From positions 496,001 through 560,000 of the forward strand of contig NZ_JAGQFP010000002.1 in the NCBI RefSeq assembly GCF_019090095.1: a stretch of 64,000 nucleotides of DNA, in the 5' to 3' direction. A program made the translations under genes and the position numbers. Positions 57,346 through 64,000 of the stretch are shown here, one piece after another; position 1 is the stretch's first letter; each line of letters opens with the position of its first letter. A model generated the notes under the pieces. It saw only the letters and a list, made by a program, of their open reading frames with translations. It did not search any database and was not told the origin of the DNA. Source of the stretch: Stutzerimonas stutzeri. Its GTDB lineage: Bacteria > Pseudomonadota > Gammaproteobacteria > Pseudomonadales > Pseudomonadaceae.

Positions 57346-58962
57346 GTGTCCCACCCCGTCGAGCACCGTTGGTATCCCATTTCCTTTGCTGTCGCCGCGC
57401 TGGTGCTGTTGCCGCTGAGCGTGTTGCTGTTCAGTTGGGGCGACATCGACACCAGTATCTGGGCGCACCTCTGGCAGACCCAGATGCCGAGATTGCTCAG
57501 CAATACGCTGACCTTGGTGCTGGGGGTTGGGATTGGCGTCACCTTGCTGGGTGTCAGTCTGGCCTGGCTGACCTCGCTGTGCGAATTCCCCGGACGGCGC
57601 TGGCTGGACTGGGCACTGATGCTGCCTTTCGCAATACCCGCCTATGTGCTGGCGTTCGTCTTCATCGGGCTGCTGGATTTCGCCGGGCCGGTCCAGACGC
57701 TGGCCCGCGAATGGTTTGGCAACGGGGTGCGCTTTCCCAGGGTCCGCTCCACGGGCGGGGTCATCGTCGTTCTGGTGCTGGTGTTCTACCCCTACGTCTA
57801 TCTGCTTGCCCGCTCGGCCTTCATCGCGCAGGGCAAGGGCTTGATGGAAGCGGCGCGGGTACTCGGGCAATCGCCGTGGAAGGCGTTCTGGACGGTTGCG
57901 CTGCCCATGGCGCGGCCGGCGATCGGCGCCGGGCTGGCGCTCGCCCTGATGGAGACGCTGGCCGACTTCGGGGCGGTAGCGGTGTTCAACTTCGACACCT
58001 TTACCACCGCCATCTACAAGACCTGGTATGGCTTCTTCAGCCTGACCAGCGCGACCCAGCTGGCCAGCCTGCTCCTGCTCGCGGTGATGCTGGTGCTCTA
58101 TGGCGAGCGGCGTGCGCGGGGCGCGGCCAGGCCGGCCAATGACCGAGCGCGATCTTCGGCTCTGTACCGCTTGCGCGGTTTCAAGGCGCTGGCGGCCAGC
58201 GGTTGGTGCATCCTGGTGTTCCTCTGTGCCTTCGTCGTTCCCATGCTGCAGCTGCTGGTCTGGCTCTGGCAGCGCGGTCGCTTCGATCTCGACGAGCGCT
58301 ACACCGGGCTGATCCTGCATACCCTGTATCTGGGGTCGATGGCGGCATCGATCACGGTCGCGGTGGCGTTGCTGCTGGCCTTCGCCCGCCGCCAGGCACC
58401 GCTGCGTTCGGTGAAGGCCGCGGTGGGGCTGTCGAATCTGGGGTATGCACTGCCGGGCTCGGTGCTGGCCGTGTCGATCATGCTCGCCTTCAGTTATCTG
58501 GATCGCGAGGTGGTCATCCCCCTGTCCGCGTGGCTCGGCGGCGAAGGCAAGCCGATCCTGCTCGGCAGTCTCGGGGCCTTGCTGCTGGCTTATCTGATTC
58601 GCTTCATGGCGGTGGCCTTCGGCCCGCTGGAAAGCGCCTTGGCCCGGATCCGCCCGTCGCTGCCCCAGGCGTCGCGCAGTCTTGGCGTCGGCGGGCCGGC
58701 GCTGTTCTTCCGCGTCTATTTGCCGCTGCTGCTGCCCGGCACGCTGAGCGCGGCGCTGCTGGTGTTCGTCGATGTGCTGAAGGAGATGCCGGCGACGCTG
58801 CTGATGCGGCCATTCGGCTGGGACACGCTGTCGGTACGTATCTTCGAGATGACCAGCGAAGGCGAATGGGCGCGGGCCGCGCTGCCGGCGCTGACGCTGG
58901 TGCTGGTCGGCCTCCTTCCGGTCATTCTGCTAATCCGCCGCTCGGCCCGCCGAGTCGGTTGA
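57346..58962 (+). CDS. iron ABC transporter permease (FbpB/HitB-like)
   Basis: 538 residues with about 12 membrane segments, built of two tandem permease domains. Both ATPase-contact loops are visible: EAARVLGQSPWKAFWTVALP and QASRSLGVGGPALFFRVYLP. It would carry ferric iron from the FbpA-like protein across the inner membrane. GTG at 57346 follows CGAGG; a far upstream ATG at 57244 would read through the terminator. No FbpC-type ATPase is adjacent, so the ATPase must come from elsewhere. Confidence 0.9.
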   Translation: MSHPVEHRWYPISFAVAALVLLPLSVLLFSWGDIDTSIWAHLWQTQMPRLLSNTLTLVLGVGIGVTLLGVSLAWLTSLCEFPGRRWLDWALMLPFAIPAYVLAFVFIGLLDFAGPVQTLAREWFGNGVRFPRVRSTGGVIVVLVLVFYPYVYLLARSAFIAQGKGLMEAARVLGQSPWKAFWTVALPMARPAIGAGLALALMETLADFGAVAVFNFDTFTTAIYKTWYGFFSLTSATQLASLLLLAVMLVLYGERRARGAARPANDRARSSALYRLRGFKALAASGWCILVFLCAFVVPMLQLLVWLWQRGRFDLDERYTGLILHTLYLGSMAASITVAVALLLAFARRQAPLRSVKAAVGLSNLGYALPGSVLAVSIMLAFSYLDREVVIPLSAWLGGEGKPILLGSLGALLLAYLIRFMAVAFGPLESALARIRPSLPQASRSLGVGGPALFFRVYLPLLLPGTLSAALLVFVDVLKEMPATLLMRPFGWDTLSVRIFEMTSEGEWARAALPALTLVLVGLLPVILLIRRSARRVG

Positions 58963-58982
58963 GCGCGCTCGATCACCTCGTC

Positions 58983-59011
58983 GTGACCTGCCTCGACCTT
59001 GGGGCTACAAT
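58983..59011 (+). promoter_or_regulatory. Promoter of gcvTHP
   Basis: GTGACC at 58983-58988 and TACAAT at 59006-59011 with a 17-base spacer match the sigma-70 consensus well. Transcription would start near 59018, giving an 83-base leader with two short hairpins (GGGCCTGCGCCC and CGCC GTTTT GGCG). I do not see the tandem glycine riboswitch fold. Confidence 0.55.
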
Positions 59012-59100
59012 GCGCGCCATTCAAAAAACGTCGGGCCTGCGCCCGGCTCTAATGAGCTTCAGCCACGCCGTTTTGGCGACCTGCCCGGAAGGAGAAACCC

Positions 59101-60183
59101 ATGGGTCAGCGTACTCCCCTATATGATCAGCATCTCGCACTTGGCGCCAAGATGGTCGATTTCGGCGGCTGGGACATGCCCCTGCACTACGGCTCCCAAG
59201 TAGAGGAGCATCATCAGGTACGACGCGATTGCGGCGTGTTCGACGTGTCCCATATGACCGTGGTCGATGTCGCCGGCCCGGACGCCAAGCGTTACCTGCA
59301 GCGCCTGCTGGCCAACGATGTGAATCGCCTGGTTCAGGTGGGTAAAGCGCTCTATACCGCGATGCTCAACGAGCGTGGCGGGGTTATCGATGATCTGATC
59401 GTCTATCTCACCGACTGGGGCTACCGGCTGGTCGTCAACGCCAGCACGCGCGACAAGGACCTCGCCTGGATGCAAGCGCAGGCCGACGGTTTCGATGTCC
59501 AGGTGACCGAGCGTTCCGAGCTGGCGATGCTGGCGATCCAGGGCCCCCAGGCACGAGCGCGAACAGCCGAGCTGGTCGACCAATCGCGGGCGGCTTTGAT
59601 CCACGAACTCAAGCCATTCAACGGCCGCGCGGCCGGCGACTGGTTCATCGGTCGCACCGGCTATACCGGCGAGGATGGTTTGGAAATCATTCTGCCGGCC
59701 GAACAGGCGCCTGATTTCCTCAGCGAGCTGGTCGGCGCCGGTATTTCGCCGATCGGCCTGGGCGCCCGCGACACCCTGCGCCTGGAGGCCGGCCTGAATC
59801 TCTACGGCCAGGACATGAACGAGGACGTTTCGCCACTGCAGGCCAACATGGGCTGGACCGTGGCCTGGGAGCCTGTCGAGCGCGATTTCATCGGCCGCGC
59901 GGCGCTGGAGGCTGAGAAGGCCAAGAGCGACCGGCCGAAACTGGTTGGCCTGGTGCTCGAAGAGCGTGGCGTATTGCGCGCCCATCAGACCGTCCGGGTC
60001 GCCGGTGTTGGCGAAGGCGAAATTACCAGCGGCAGTTTTTCGCCTACGCTTGGCAAAGCTATCGCCTTGGCACGCGTTCCGGCTGGCGCCGGTGATCGTG
60101 CCGAAGTGGAAATTCGTGGTAAGTGGTATCCCGTGCGCGTGGTGCAGCCGACTTTCGTGCGTCACGGCAAAGTACTGGTGTAA
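59101..60183 (+). CDS. gcvT: glycine cleavage system aminomethyltransferase GcvT
   Basis: 360 residues starting [20 protein letters not shown]. Family features include [34 protein letters not shown] and [18 protein letters not shown]. It transfers the aminomethyl carbon from lipoylated GcvH to tetrahydrofolate, giving methylene-THF and ammonia. AAGGAG precedes the ATG by seven bases. First gene of gcvT-gcvH-gcvP. Confidence 0.97.
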   Translation: MGQRTPLYDQHLALGAKMVDFGGWDMPLHYGSQVEEHHQVRRDCGVFDVSHMTVVDVAGPDAKRYLQRLLANDVNRLVQVGKALYTAMLNERGGVIDDLIVYLTDWGYRLVVNASTRDKDLAWMQAQADGFDVQVTERSELAMLAIQGPQARARTAELVDQSRAALIHELKPFNGRAAGDWFIGRTGYTGEDGLEIILPAEQAPDFLSELVGAGISPIGLGARDTLRLEAGLNLYGQDMNEDVSPLQANMGWTVAWEPVERDFIGRAALEAEKAKSDRPKLVGLVLEERGVLRAHQTVRVAGVGEGEITSGSFSPTLGKAIALARVPAGAGDRAEVEIRGKWYPVRVVQPTFVRHGKVLV

Positions 60184-60264
60184 ATTCGGCCGACTGCTTC
60201 TTTGCAGCGGGTCGCCAAGCCTGCGTCGTGCCCGCAAACCGACAGCTTTTTTGAGGACATACGA

Positions 60265-60654
60265 ATGAGCGACATTCCCAGCGATCTGCGTTACGCCGCC
60301 AGCCACGAGTGGGCTCGCCTCGAAGCGGACGGCAGTGTAACCGTCGGCATCTCCGATCACGCTCAGGAAGCCCTGGGCGACGTGGTCTACGTGGAACTGC
60401 CAGAAGTCGGCCAGCAACTGTCTGCCGGCCAGCAGGCGGGTGTGGTGGAGTCGGTCAAGGCTGCTTCGGATATCTATGCACCGATTTCTGGGGAAGTGAT
60501 TGCCATCAACGAGCAACTCACCGATTCGCCCGAGATGGTCAACAGCGAACCCTACGGCAGCTGGTTCTTCCGCCTTCAGCCGAGCGACGCCTCGGCGCTG
60601 GACAAACTGCTCGATGCAGAGGGTTACAAGGCCTCCTGCGACGCCGAAGCCTAA
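60265..60654 (+). CDS. gcvH: glycine cleavage system H protein
   Basis: 129 residues. The lipoylated lysine is Lys65 in [14 protein letters not shown]. It shuttles the aminomethyl group between GcvP, GcvT and the L protein. TTTTGAGGAC precedes the ATG at 60265; the longer frame from 60202 is not used. Followed by a long hairpin before gcvP. Confidence 0.97.
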   Translation: MSDIPSDLRYAASHEWARLEADGSVTVGISDHAQEALGDVVYVELPEVGQQLSAGQQAGVVESVKAASDIYAPISGEVIAINEQLTDSPEMVNSEPYGSWFFRLQPSDASALDKLLDAEGYKASCDAEA

Positions 60655-60669
60655 GCGTTCCCATTCAAG

Positions 60670-60736
60670 AGCCCCGCGTTGCAGGTGAATGAAAATCGAG
60701 CGAAGTCGTTTTCATTGGCGCCTGCATAACGGGGCT
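60670..60736 (+). promoter_or_regulatory. Long imperfect hairpin between gcvH and gcvP
   Basis: AGCCCCG at 60670-60676 pairs with CGGGGCT at 60730-60736, then GCAGG with CCTGC, and AATGAAAA with TTTTCATT at the top, with small internal bulges. The hairpin is too long and too weakly followed by T (TTTGTACTTTTT) to be a normal terminator, and may modulate or process the message. Confidence 0.65.
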
Positions 60737-60761
60737 TTGTACTTTTTCGAGAGAAGCCGTG

Positions 60762-63638
60762 ATGTCCCAAGTGCCGCGCCTTTCCCAGCTCCAGCAACCT
60801 GACGCCTTCCTGCGTCGTCATCTCGGCCCCGATGCGGCTGAACAGCGAGCCATGCTCGAAGCGCTGGGCCTGTCCAGCCGCGACGAACTGGTGCAGCAGA
60901 CCGTACCGCCGGCGATCCGCCTGCAGGGCGAGCTGGCACTGCCGCCGGCGCTGGATGAGCAAGGTGCGCTGGCAAAGCTGCGCGGCTATGCCGAGCAGAA
61001 TCAGCTCTGGACCAGCCTGATCGGCATGGGCTACCACGGCACCATCACGCCGCCGGTGATCCTGCGCAACGTCCTGGAAAATCCGGGTTGGTACACCGCC
61101 TATACGCCCTATCAACCTGAAATTGCTCAGGGTCGTCTGGAGGCGCTGCTCAATTTTCAGCAGCTGACCATCGACCTGACCGGACTCGATCTGGCAAACG
61201 CCTCGCTGCTCGACGAAGCGACCGCGGCGGCCGAAGGCATGACGCTGGCGCGGCGCATGGCTAAGAGCAAGAGCAACCGCTTCTTCGTCGATGAGAATTG
61301 CCACCCGCAGACGCTCTCCGTAGTGCGCACGCGTGCCGAGGCGTTCGGCTTCGAGCTGGTGGTCGGCCCGATCGATGATATCGCCGCGCAGGATGTGTTC
61401 GGCGCGCTGCTGCAATACCCCGACACCCATGGCGAGATCCGTGATCTGCGCCCCGCGATCGCAGCGTTGCATGCCAAGCAGGCGCTGGCCTGCGTGGCGG
61501 CCGACCTGCTCAGCCTGCTGCTGCTCACGCCACCGGGCGAGCTCGGCGCGGATGTGGTGCTCGGTTCAACCCAGCGCTTTGGCGTGCCGATGGGTTACGG
61601 CGGCCCGCATGCCGCCTATTTCGCCACGCGTGACGCCTTCAAGCGCGCCATGCCTGGCCGCATCATCGGCGTGTCCAAGGATGCTCGCGGCAACACCGCG
61701 CTGCGCATGGCGCTGCAGACGCGGGAGCAGCATATCCGTCGCGAGAAGGCCAACTCCAACATCTGCACCGCTCAGGTGTTGCTGGCCAATATTGCCAGCT
61801 GCTACGCGGTCTACCACGGCCCGGAAGGGCTCAAGCGCATCGCCCAGCGCACCCATCGACTGACATCGATTCTGGCCAGCGCGCTGGAGCGACATGGCAT
61901 CAAGCGGCTCAATCAGCACTTCTTCGACACGCTGACTCTGGAAGTCGGTGGCGCACAGACCGCCATCCTCGAAAGCGCCCAGGCCGCACGGATCAATCTG
62001 CGCATCCTCGGTCGTGGCAAGCTGGGCGTCAGCCTCGACGAGACGTGCAGCGAGCAGACCGTCGAACAACTGCTGGCAGTGTTCCTCGGCGCCGATCACG
62101 GGTTGGACATCGCGACGCTGGATGCCGGCGACATCGTCAGCGGCATCCCCACCGAGCTGCAGCGTAGCAGCGGCTACCTGAGCCACCCGGTGTTCAACAG
62201 CCATCACAGTGAAACCGAGATGCTGCGCTACCTCAAGCAGCTGGAAAACAAGGACCTGGCTTTGAACCAGGCCATGATTCCGCTCGGCTCATGCACCATG
62301 AAGCTCAACGCCACCAGCGAGATGATTCCGATCACCTGGCCGGAATTCGCCAACCTGCACCCCTTCGCACCGCAAGAGCAGGCCCACGGCTACAAGTTGA
62401 TGATCGACGAGCTGGAAGCCTGGTTGTGTGCGATCACCGGTTTCGATGCGATTTCCATGCAGCCCAACTCCGGTGCGCAGGGTGAATATGCCGGCCTGGT
62501 TGCGATCCGCAAGTATCACGAAAGCCGCGGCGAAGGGCAGCGCGACATCTGCCTGATTCCGTCCTCGGCGCATGGCACCAACCCGGCGTCGGCGCAGATG
62601 GTCAGCATGCGTGTGGTCATCGTCGAGTGCGACAAGGCGGGCAACGTCGACCTCGAGGACCTCAAGCGCAAGGCTGCCGAGGCCGGCGACAAGCTGTCGT
62701 GCCTGATGATCACCTACCCGTCGACCCATGGCGTCTACGAAGAGGGCATTCGCGAGATCTGCGAGGCGATTCACGCCCAGGGCGGCCAGGTCTACATGGA
62801 CGGTGCCAATCTCAACGCTCAGGTCGGCCTGGCACGGCCCGCGGACATTGGTGCGGACGTCTCGCACATGAACCTGCACAAGACCTTCTGTATTCCTCAT
62901 GGCGGCGGCGGCCCTGGCATGGGCCCGATCGGCATCAAGGCGCATCTGCAGCCGTTCGTCTCGAACCATCCGGTGATCGAGCTGCAGGGCCCGAATCCCG
63001 AGAACGGCGCGGTCAGTGCCGCGCCCTGGGGCAGCGCCAGCATTCTACCGATCAGCTGGATGTACATCGCCATGATGGGGCCGCAGCTGCGTGACGCTAC
63101 CGAGGTCGCGATTCTTAGCGCCAACTACCTGGCAATGCGTCTGGGTGACGCCTTCCCGGTGCTTTACAGCGGTCGCAACGGTCGGGTCGCGCACGAATGC
63201 ATCATCGACCTGCGACCTTTGAAGGCGCAGACCGGCATCACCGAAGAGGATGTTGCCAAGCGTCTGATTGACTACGGTTTTCATGCGCCGACCATGTCCT
63301 TCCCGGTACCGGGCACGCTGATGATCGAGCCGACCGAGAGCGAGTCGAAGGCCGAGCTGGATCGTTTCGTCGAGGCGATGCTGAGCATTCGCGCGGAGAT
63401 TGCCAAGGTCGAGGACGGTGCATGGTCGGCCGAGGACAACCCCTTGGTACACGCGCCCCATACCCTGGCTGACGTGACCCACCCATGGGATCGCCCATAC
63501 AGCATTGCCGAAGGGGTCACGCCAAGCGCGCACACCCAGGCGCATAAATACTGGCCGGCGGTGAATCGGGTGGACAACGTGTTCGGCGACCGCAACCTGT
63601 TCTGCGCTTGCGTGCCGGTCGACGACTACCGCGAGTAA
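60762..63638 (+). CDS. gcvP: glycine dehydrogenase (decarboxylating)
   Basis: 958 residues, full-length single-chain P protein. PLP lysine is Lys707 in [20 protein letters not shown]. The N-terminal half has [18 protein letters not shown] and the C-terminal half the glycine-rich loop. It decarboxylates glycine and passes the aminomethyl group to GcvH. The ATG at 60762 is preferred to the GTG three bases earlier; GAGAAG lies upstream. Confidence 0.97.
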   Translation: MSQVPRLSQLQQPDAFLRRHLGPDAAEQRAMLEALGLSSRDELVQQTVPPAIRLQGELALPPALDEQGALAKLRGYAEQNQLWTSLIGMGYHGTITPPVILRNVLENPGWYTAYTPYQPEIAQGRLEALLNFQQLTIDLTGLDLANASLLDEATAAAEGMTLARRMAKSKSNRFFVDENCHPQTLSVVRTRAEAFGFELVVGPIDDIAAQDVFGALLQYPDTHGEIRDLRPAIAALHAKQALACVAADLLSLLLLTPPGELGADVVLGSTQRFGVPMGYGGPHAAYFATRDAFKRAMPGRIIGVSKDARGNTALRMALQTREQHIRREKANSNICTAQVLLANIASCYAVYHGPEGLKRIAQRTHRLTSILASALERHGIKRLNQHFFDTLTLEVGGAQTAILESAQAARINLRILGRGKLGVSLDETCSEQTVEQLLAVFLGADHGLDIATLDAGDIVSGIPTELQRSSGYLSHPVFNSHHSETEMLRYLKQLENKDLALNQAMIPLGSCTMKLNATSEMIPITWPEFANLHPFAPQEQAHGYKLMIDELEAWLCAITGFDAISMQPNSGAQGEYAGLVAIRKYHESRGEGQRDICLIPSSAHGTNPASAQMVSMRVVIVECDKAGNVDLEDLKRKAAEAGDKLSCLMITYPSTHGVYEEGIREICEAIHAQGGQVYMDGANLNAQVGLARPADIGADVSHMNLHKTFCIPHGGGGPGMGPIGIKAHLQPFVSNHPVIELQGPNPENGAVSAAPWGSASILPISWMYIAMMGPQLRDATEVAILSANYLAMRLGDAFPVLYSGRNGRVAHECIIDLRPLKAQTGITEEDVAKRLIDYGFHAPTMSFPVPGTLMIEPTESESKAELDRFVEAMLSIRAEIAKVEDGAWSAEDNPLVHAPHTLADVTHPWDRPYSIAEGVTPSAHTQAHKYWPAVNRVDNVFGDRNLFCACVPVDDYRE

Positions 63639-63645
63639 TGCTGCG

Positions 63646-63679
63646 CCGCCCGGTCTGATGCTAGTGTCAGGTCGGGCGG
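63646..63679. terminator. Hairpin between gcvP and engB
   Basis: CCGCCCGGTCTGA and TCAGGTCGGGCGG form a 13-bp stem with two wobble pairs and an 8-base loop, between convergent genes. The following bases (TCTCCCTCC) lack a clean T run. Confidence 0.55.
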
Positions 63680-63694
63680 TCTCCCTCCGAAGGT

Positions 63695-64000
63695 TCAGCC
63701 TTCGTGCGAAGGCTCGTCGGGCAATTCGTCGCCTTCTTCGCCAATCATTCCCAGCAACTGTGCCAGCACCAGCTGTGCTTCCTCGACGCCCTGACGTTTC
63801 GGCGCCGAGAACAGTTGCACGCTGACGCCGTCTCCCCAGCCCTTGCGGATGTCGCGCTGGATCGCCAGCAAGGCATTCTTCGCCGCGCCGAAGGCGAGTT
63901 TGTCGGATTTGGTCAGCAGAATATGCAGCGGCATCTCGCTGGCGCTCGACCAGTCGAGCATCATTCGGTCGAACTCGGTCAGCGGATGGCGGATGTCCAT
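63695..64000 (-). CDS. engB: ribosome biogenesis GTPase EngB (YsxC/YihA), 5'-truncated by window edge
   Basis: The C-terminal 101 residues of a TRAFAC GTPase. The G4 motif TKSDKL is visible, with preceding [17 protein letters not shown] and [15 protein letters not shown] (G5 region). EngB helps assemble the 50S ribosomal subunit. The N-terminal G1 to G3 part lies outside the window; the frame is still open at base 64000. Confidence 0.9.
   Translation of the reverse strand: MDIRHPLTEFDRMMLDWSSASEMPLHILLTKSDKLAFGAAKNALLAIQRDIRKGWGDGVSVQLFSAPKRQGVEEAQLVLAQLLGMIGEEGDELPDEPSHEG

Noticed and set aside
58963..59100. Possible glycine riboswitch in front of gcvT
   Set aside because: The leader is only about 83 bases and shows two small hairpins, not the tandem aptamer domains and linker expected for a glycine riboswitch.

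Overview
The window is a high-GC, densely packed gammaproteobacterial chromosome segment, most consistent with Pseudomonas sensu lato. A Stutzerimonas/P. stutzeri-type genome is my inference. The evidence is gene content and order: yggX-mutY-asmA, hisB-hisH-DUF2164-hisA-hisF, ctpA-envC-gpmI-rhodanese-grxC-secB, ygfA-6S RNA-zapA//ygfB-pepP-ubiH-ubiI and gcvT-gcvH-gcvP are all arranged as in Pseudomonas chromosomes. I see no phage, IS element, CRISPR array, integrase or defence island, so this is mostly core genome with a few accessory transport and regulatory modules. The window opens inside nudE and closes inside engB.

Layout. Positions 1-4.3 kb: nudE end, cysQ and a hybrid sensor kinase. 4.3-9.6 kb: an asparaginase, an AGCS sodium:alanine symporter, an XRE regulator, and a paiB-like gene followed by two GNAT acetyltransferases. 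9.7-14.8 kb: a MocR regulator, aspA, a HypT-like LysR regulator and an alcohol dehydrogenase. 15-21 kb: purE-purK, a YeaQ/GlsB-type membrane protein, a secreted DUF3299 protein overlapping a uracil-DNA-glycosylase-like gene, an orphan FAD oxidoreductase and a hexose-6-phosphate mutarotase. 20.5-26.9 kb: a basic-amino-acid ABC transporter, a BCCT choline transporter and a solitary solute-binding protein. 27-31.4 kb: an iron module (TonB receptor, DUF3649, PepSY-TM, DUF3325) behind a possible Fur box. 31.7 kb: tRNA-Phe. 32-36 kb: yggX-mutY-asmA and a PanM-like acetyltransferase. 36.3-39.4 kb: histidine biosynthesis. 39.5-41.2 kb: two tandem paralogous solute-binding proteins. 41.2-47.7 kb: cell-envelope genes, gpmI, rhodanese, grxC and secB. 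47.8-51.6 kb: a quinone oxidoreductase, a secreted FliL-like protein, an EVE-domain protein, a 49-aa membrane peptide, ygfA, 6S RNA and zapA with a small coiled-coil gene. 51.7-56.1 kb: ygfB, pepP and two ubiquinone hydroxylases. 56.2-59 kb: an iron(III) binding protein and permease, possible Fur box, no ATPase. 59.1-63.6 kb: the glycine cleavage system.

How the genes work together: iron acquisition occurs twice, first as outer-membrane uptake with a probable membrane reductase, then as an FbpAB-type system. YggX, MutY (Fe-S) and UbiH/UbiI add iron- and redox-linked functions. Nitrogen and one-carbon metabolism is represented by asparaginase, AspA, the alanine symporter, the amino-acid ABC transporter, the glycine cleavage genes and 5-formyl-THF cyclo-ligase next to 6S RNA. 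Many operon junctions are 4-nt ATGA overlaps. I did not find a convincing new biological system. The least explained items are several RNA hairpins between or in front of genes, the paired orphan solute-binding proteins, the PaiB/GNAT cluster and the 49-aa peptide.
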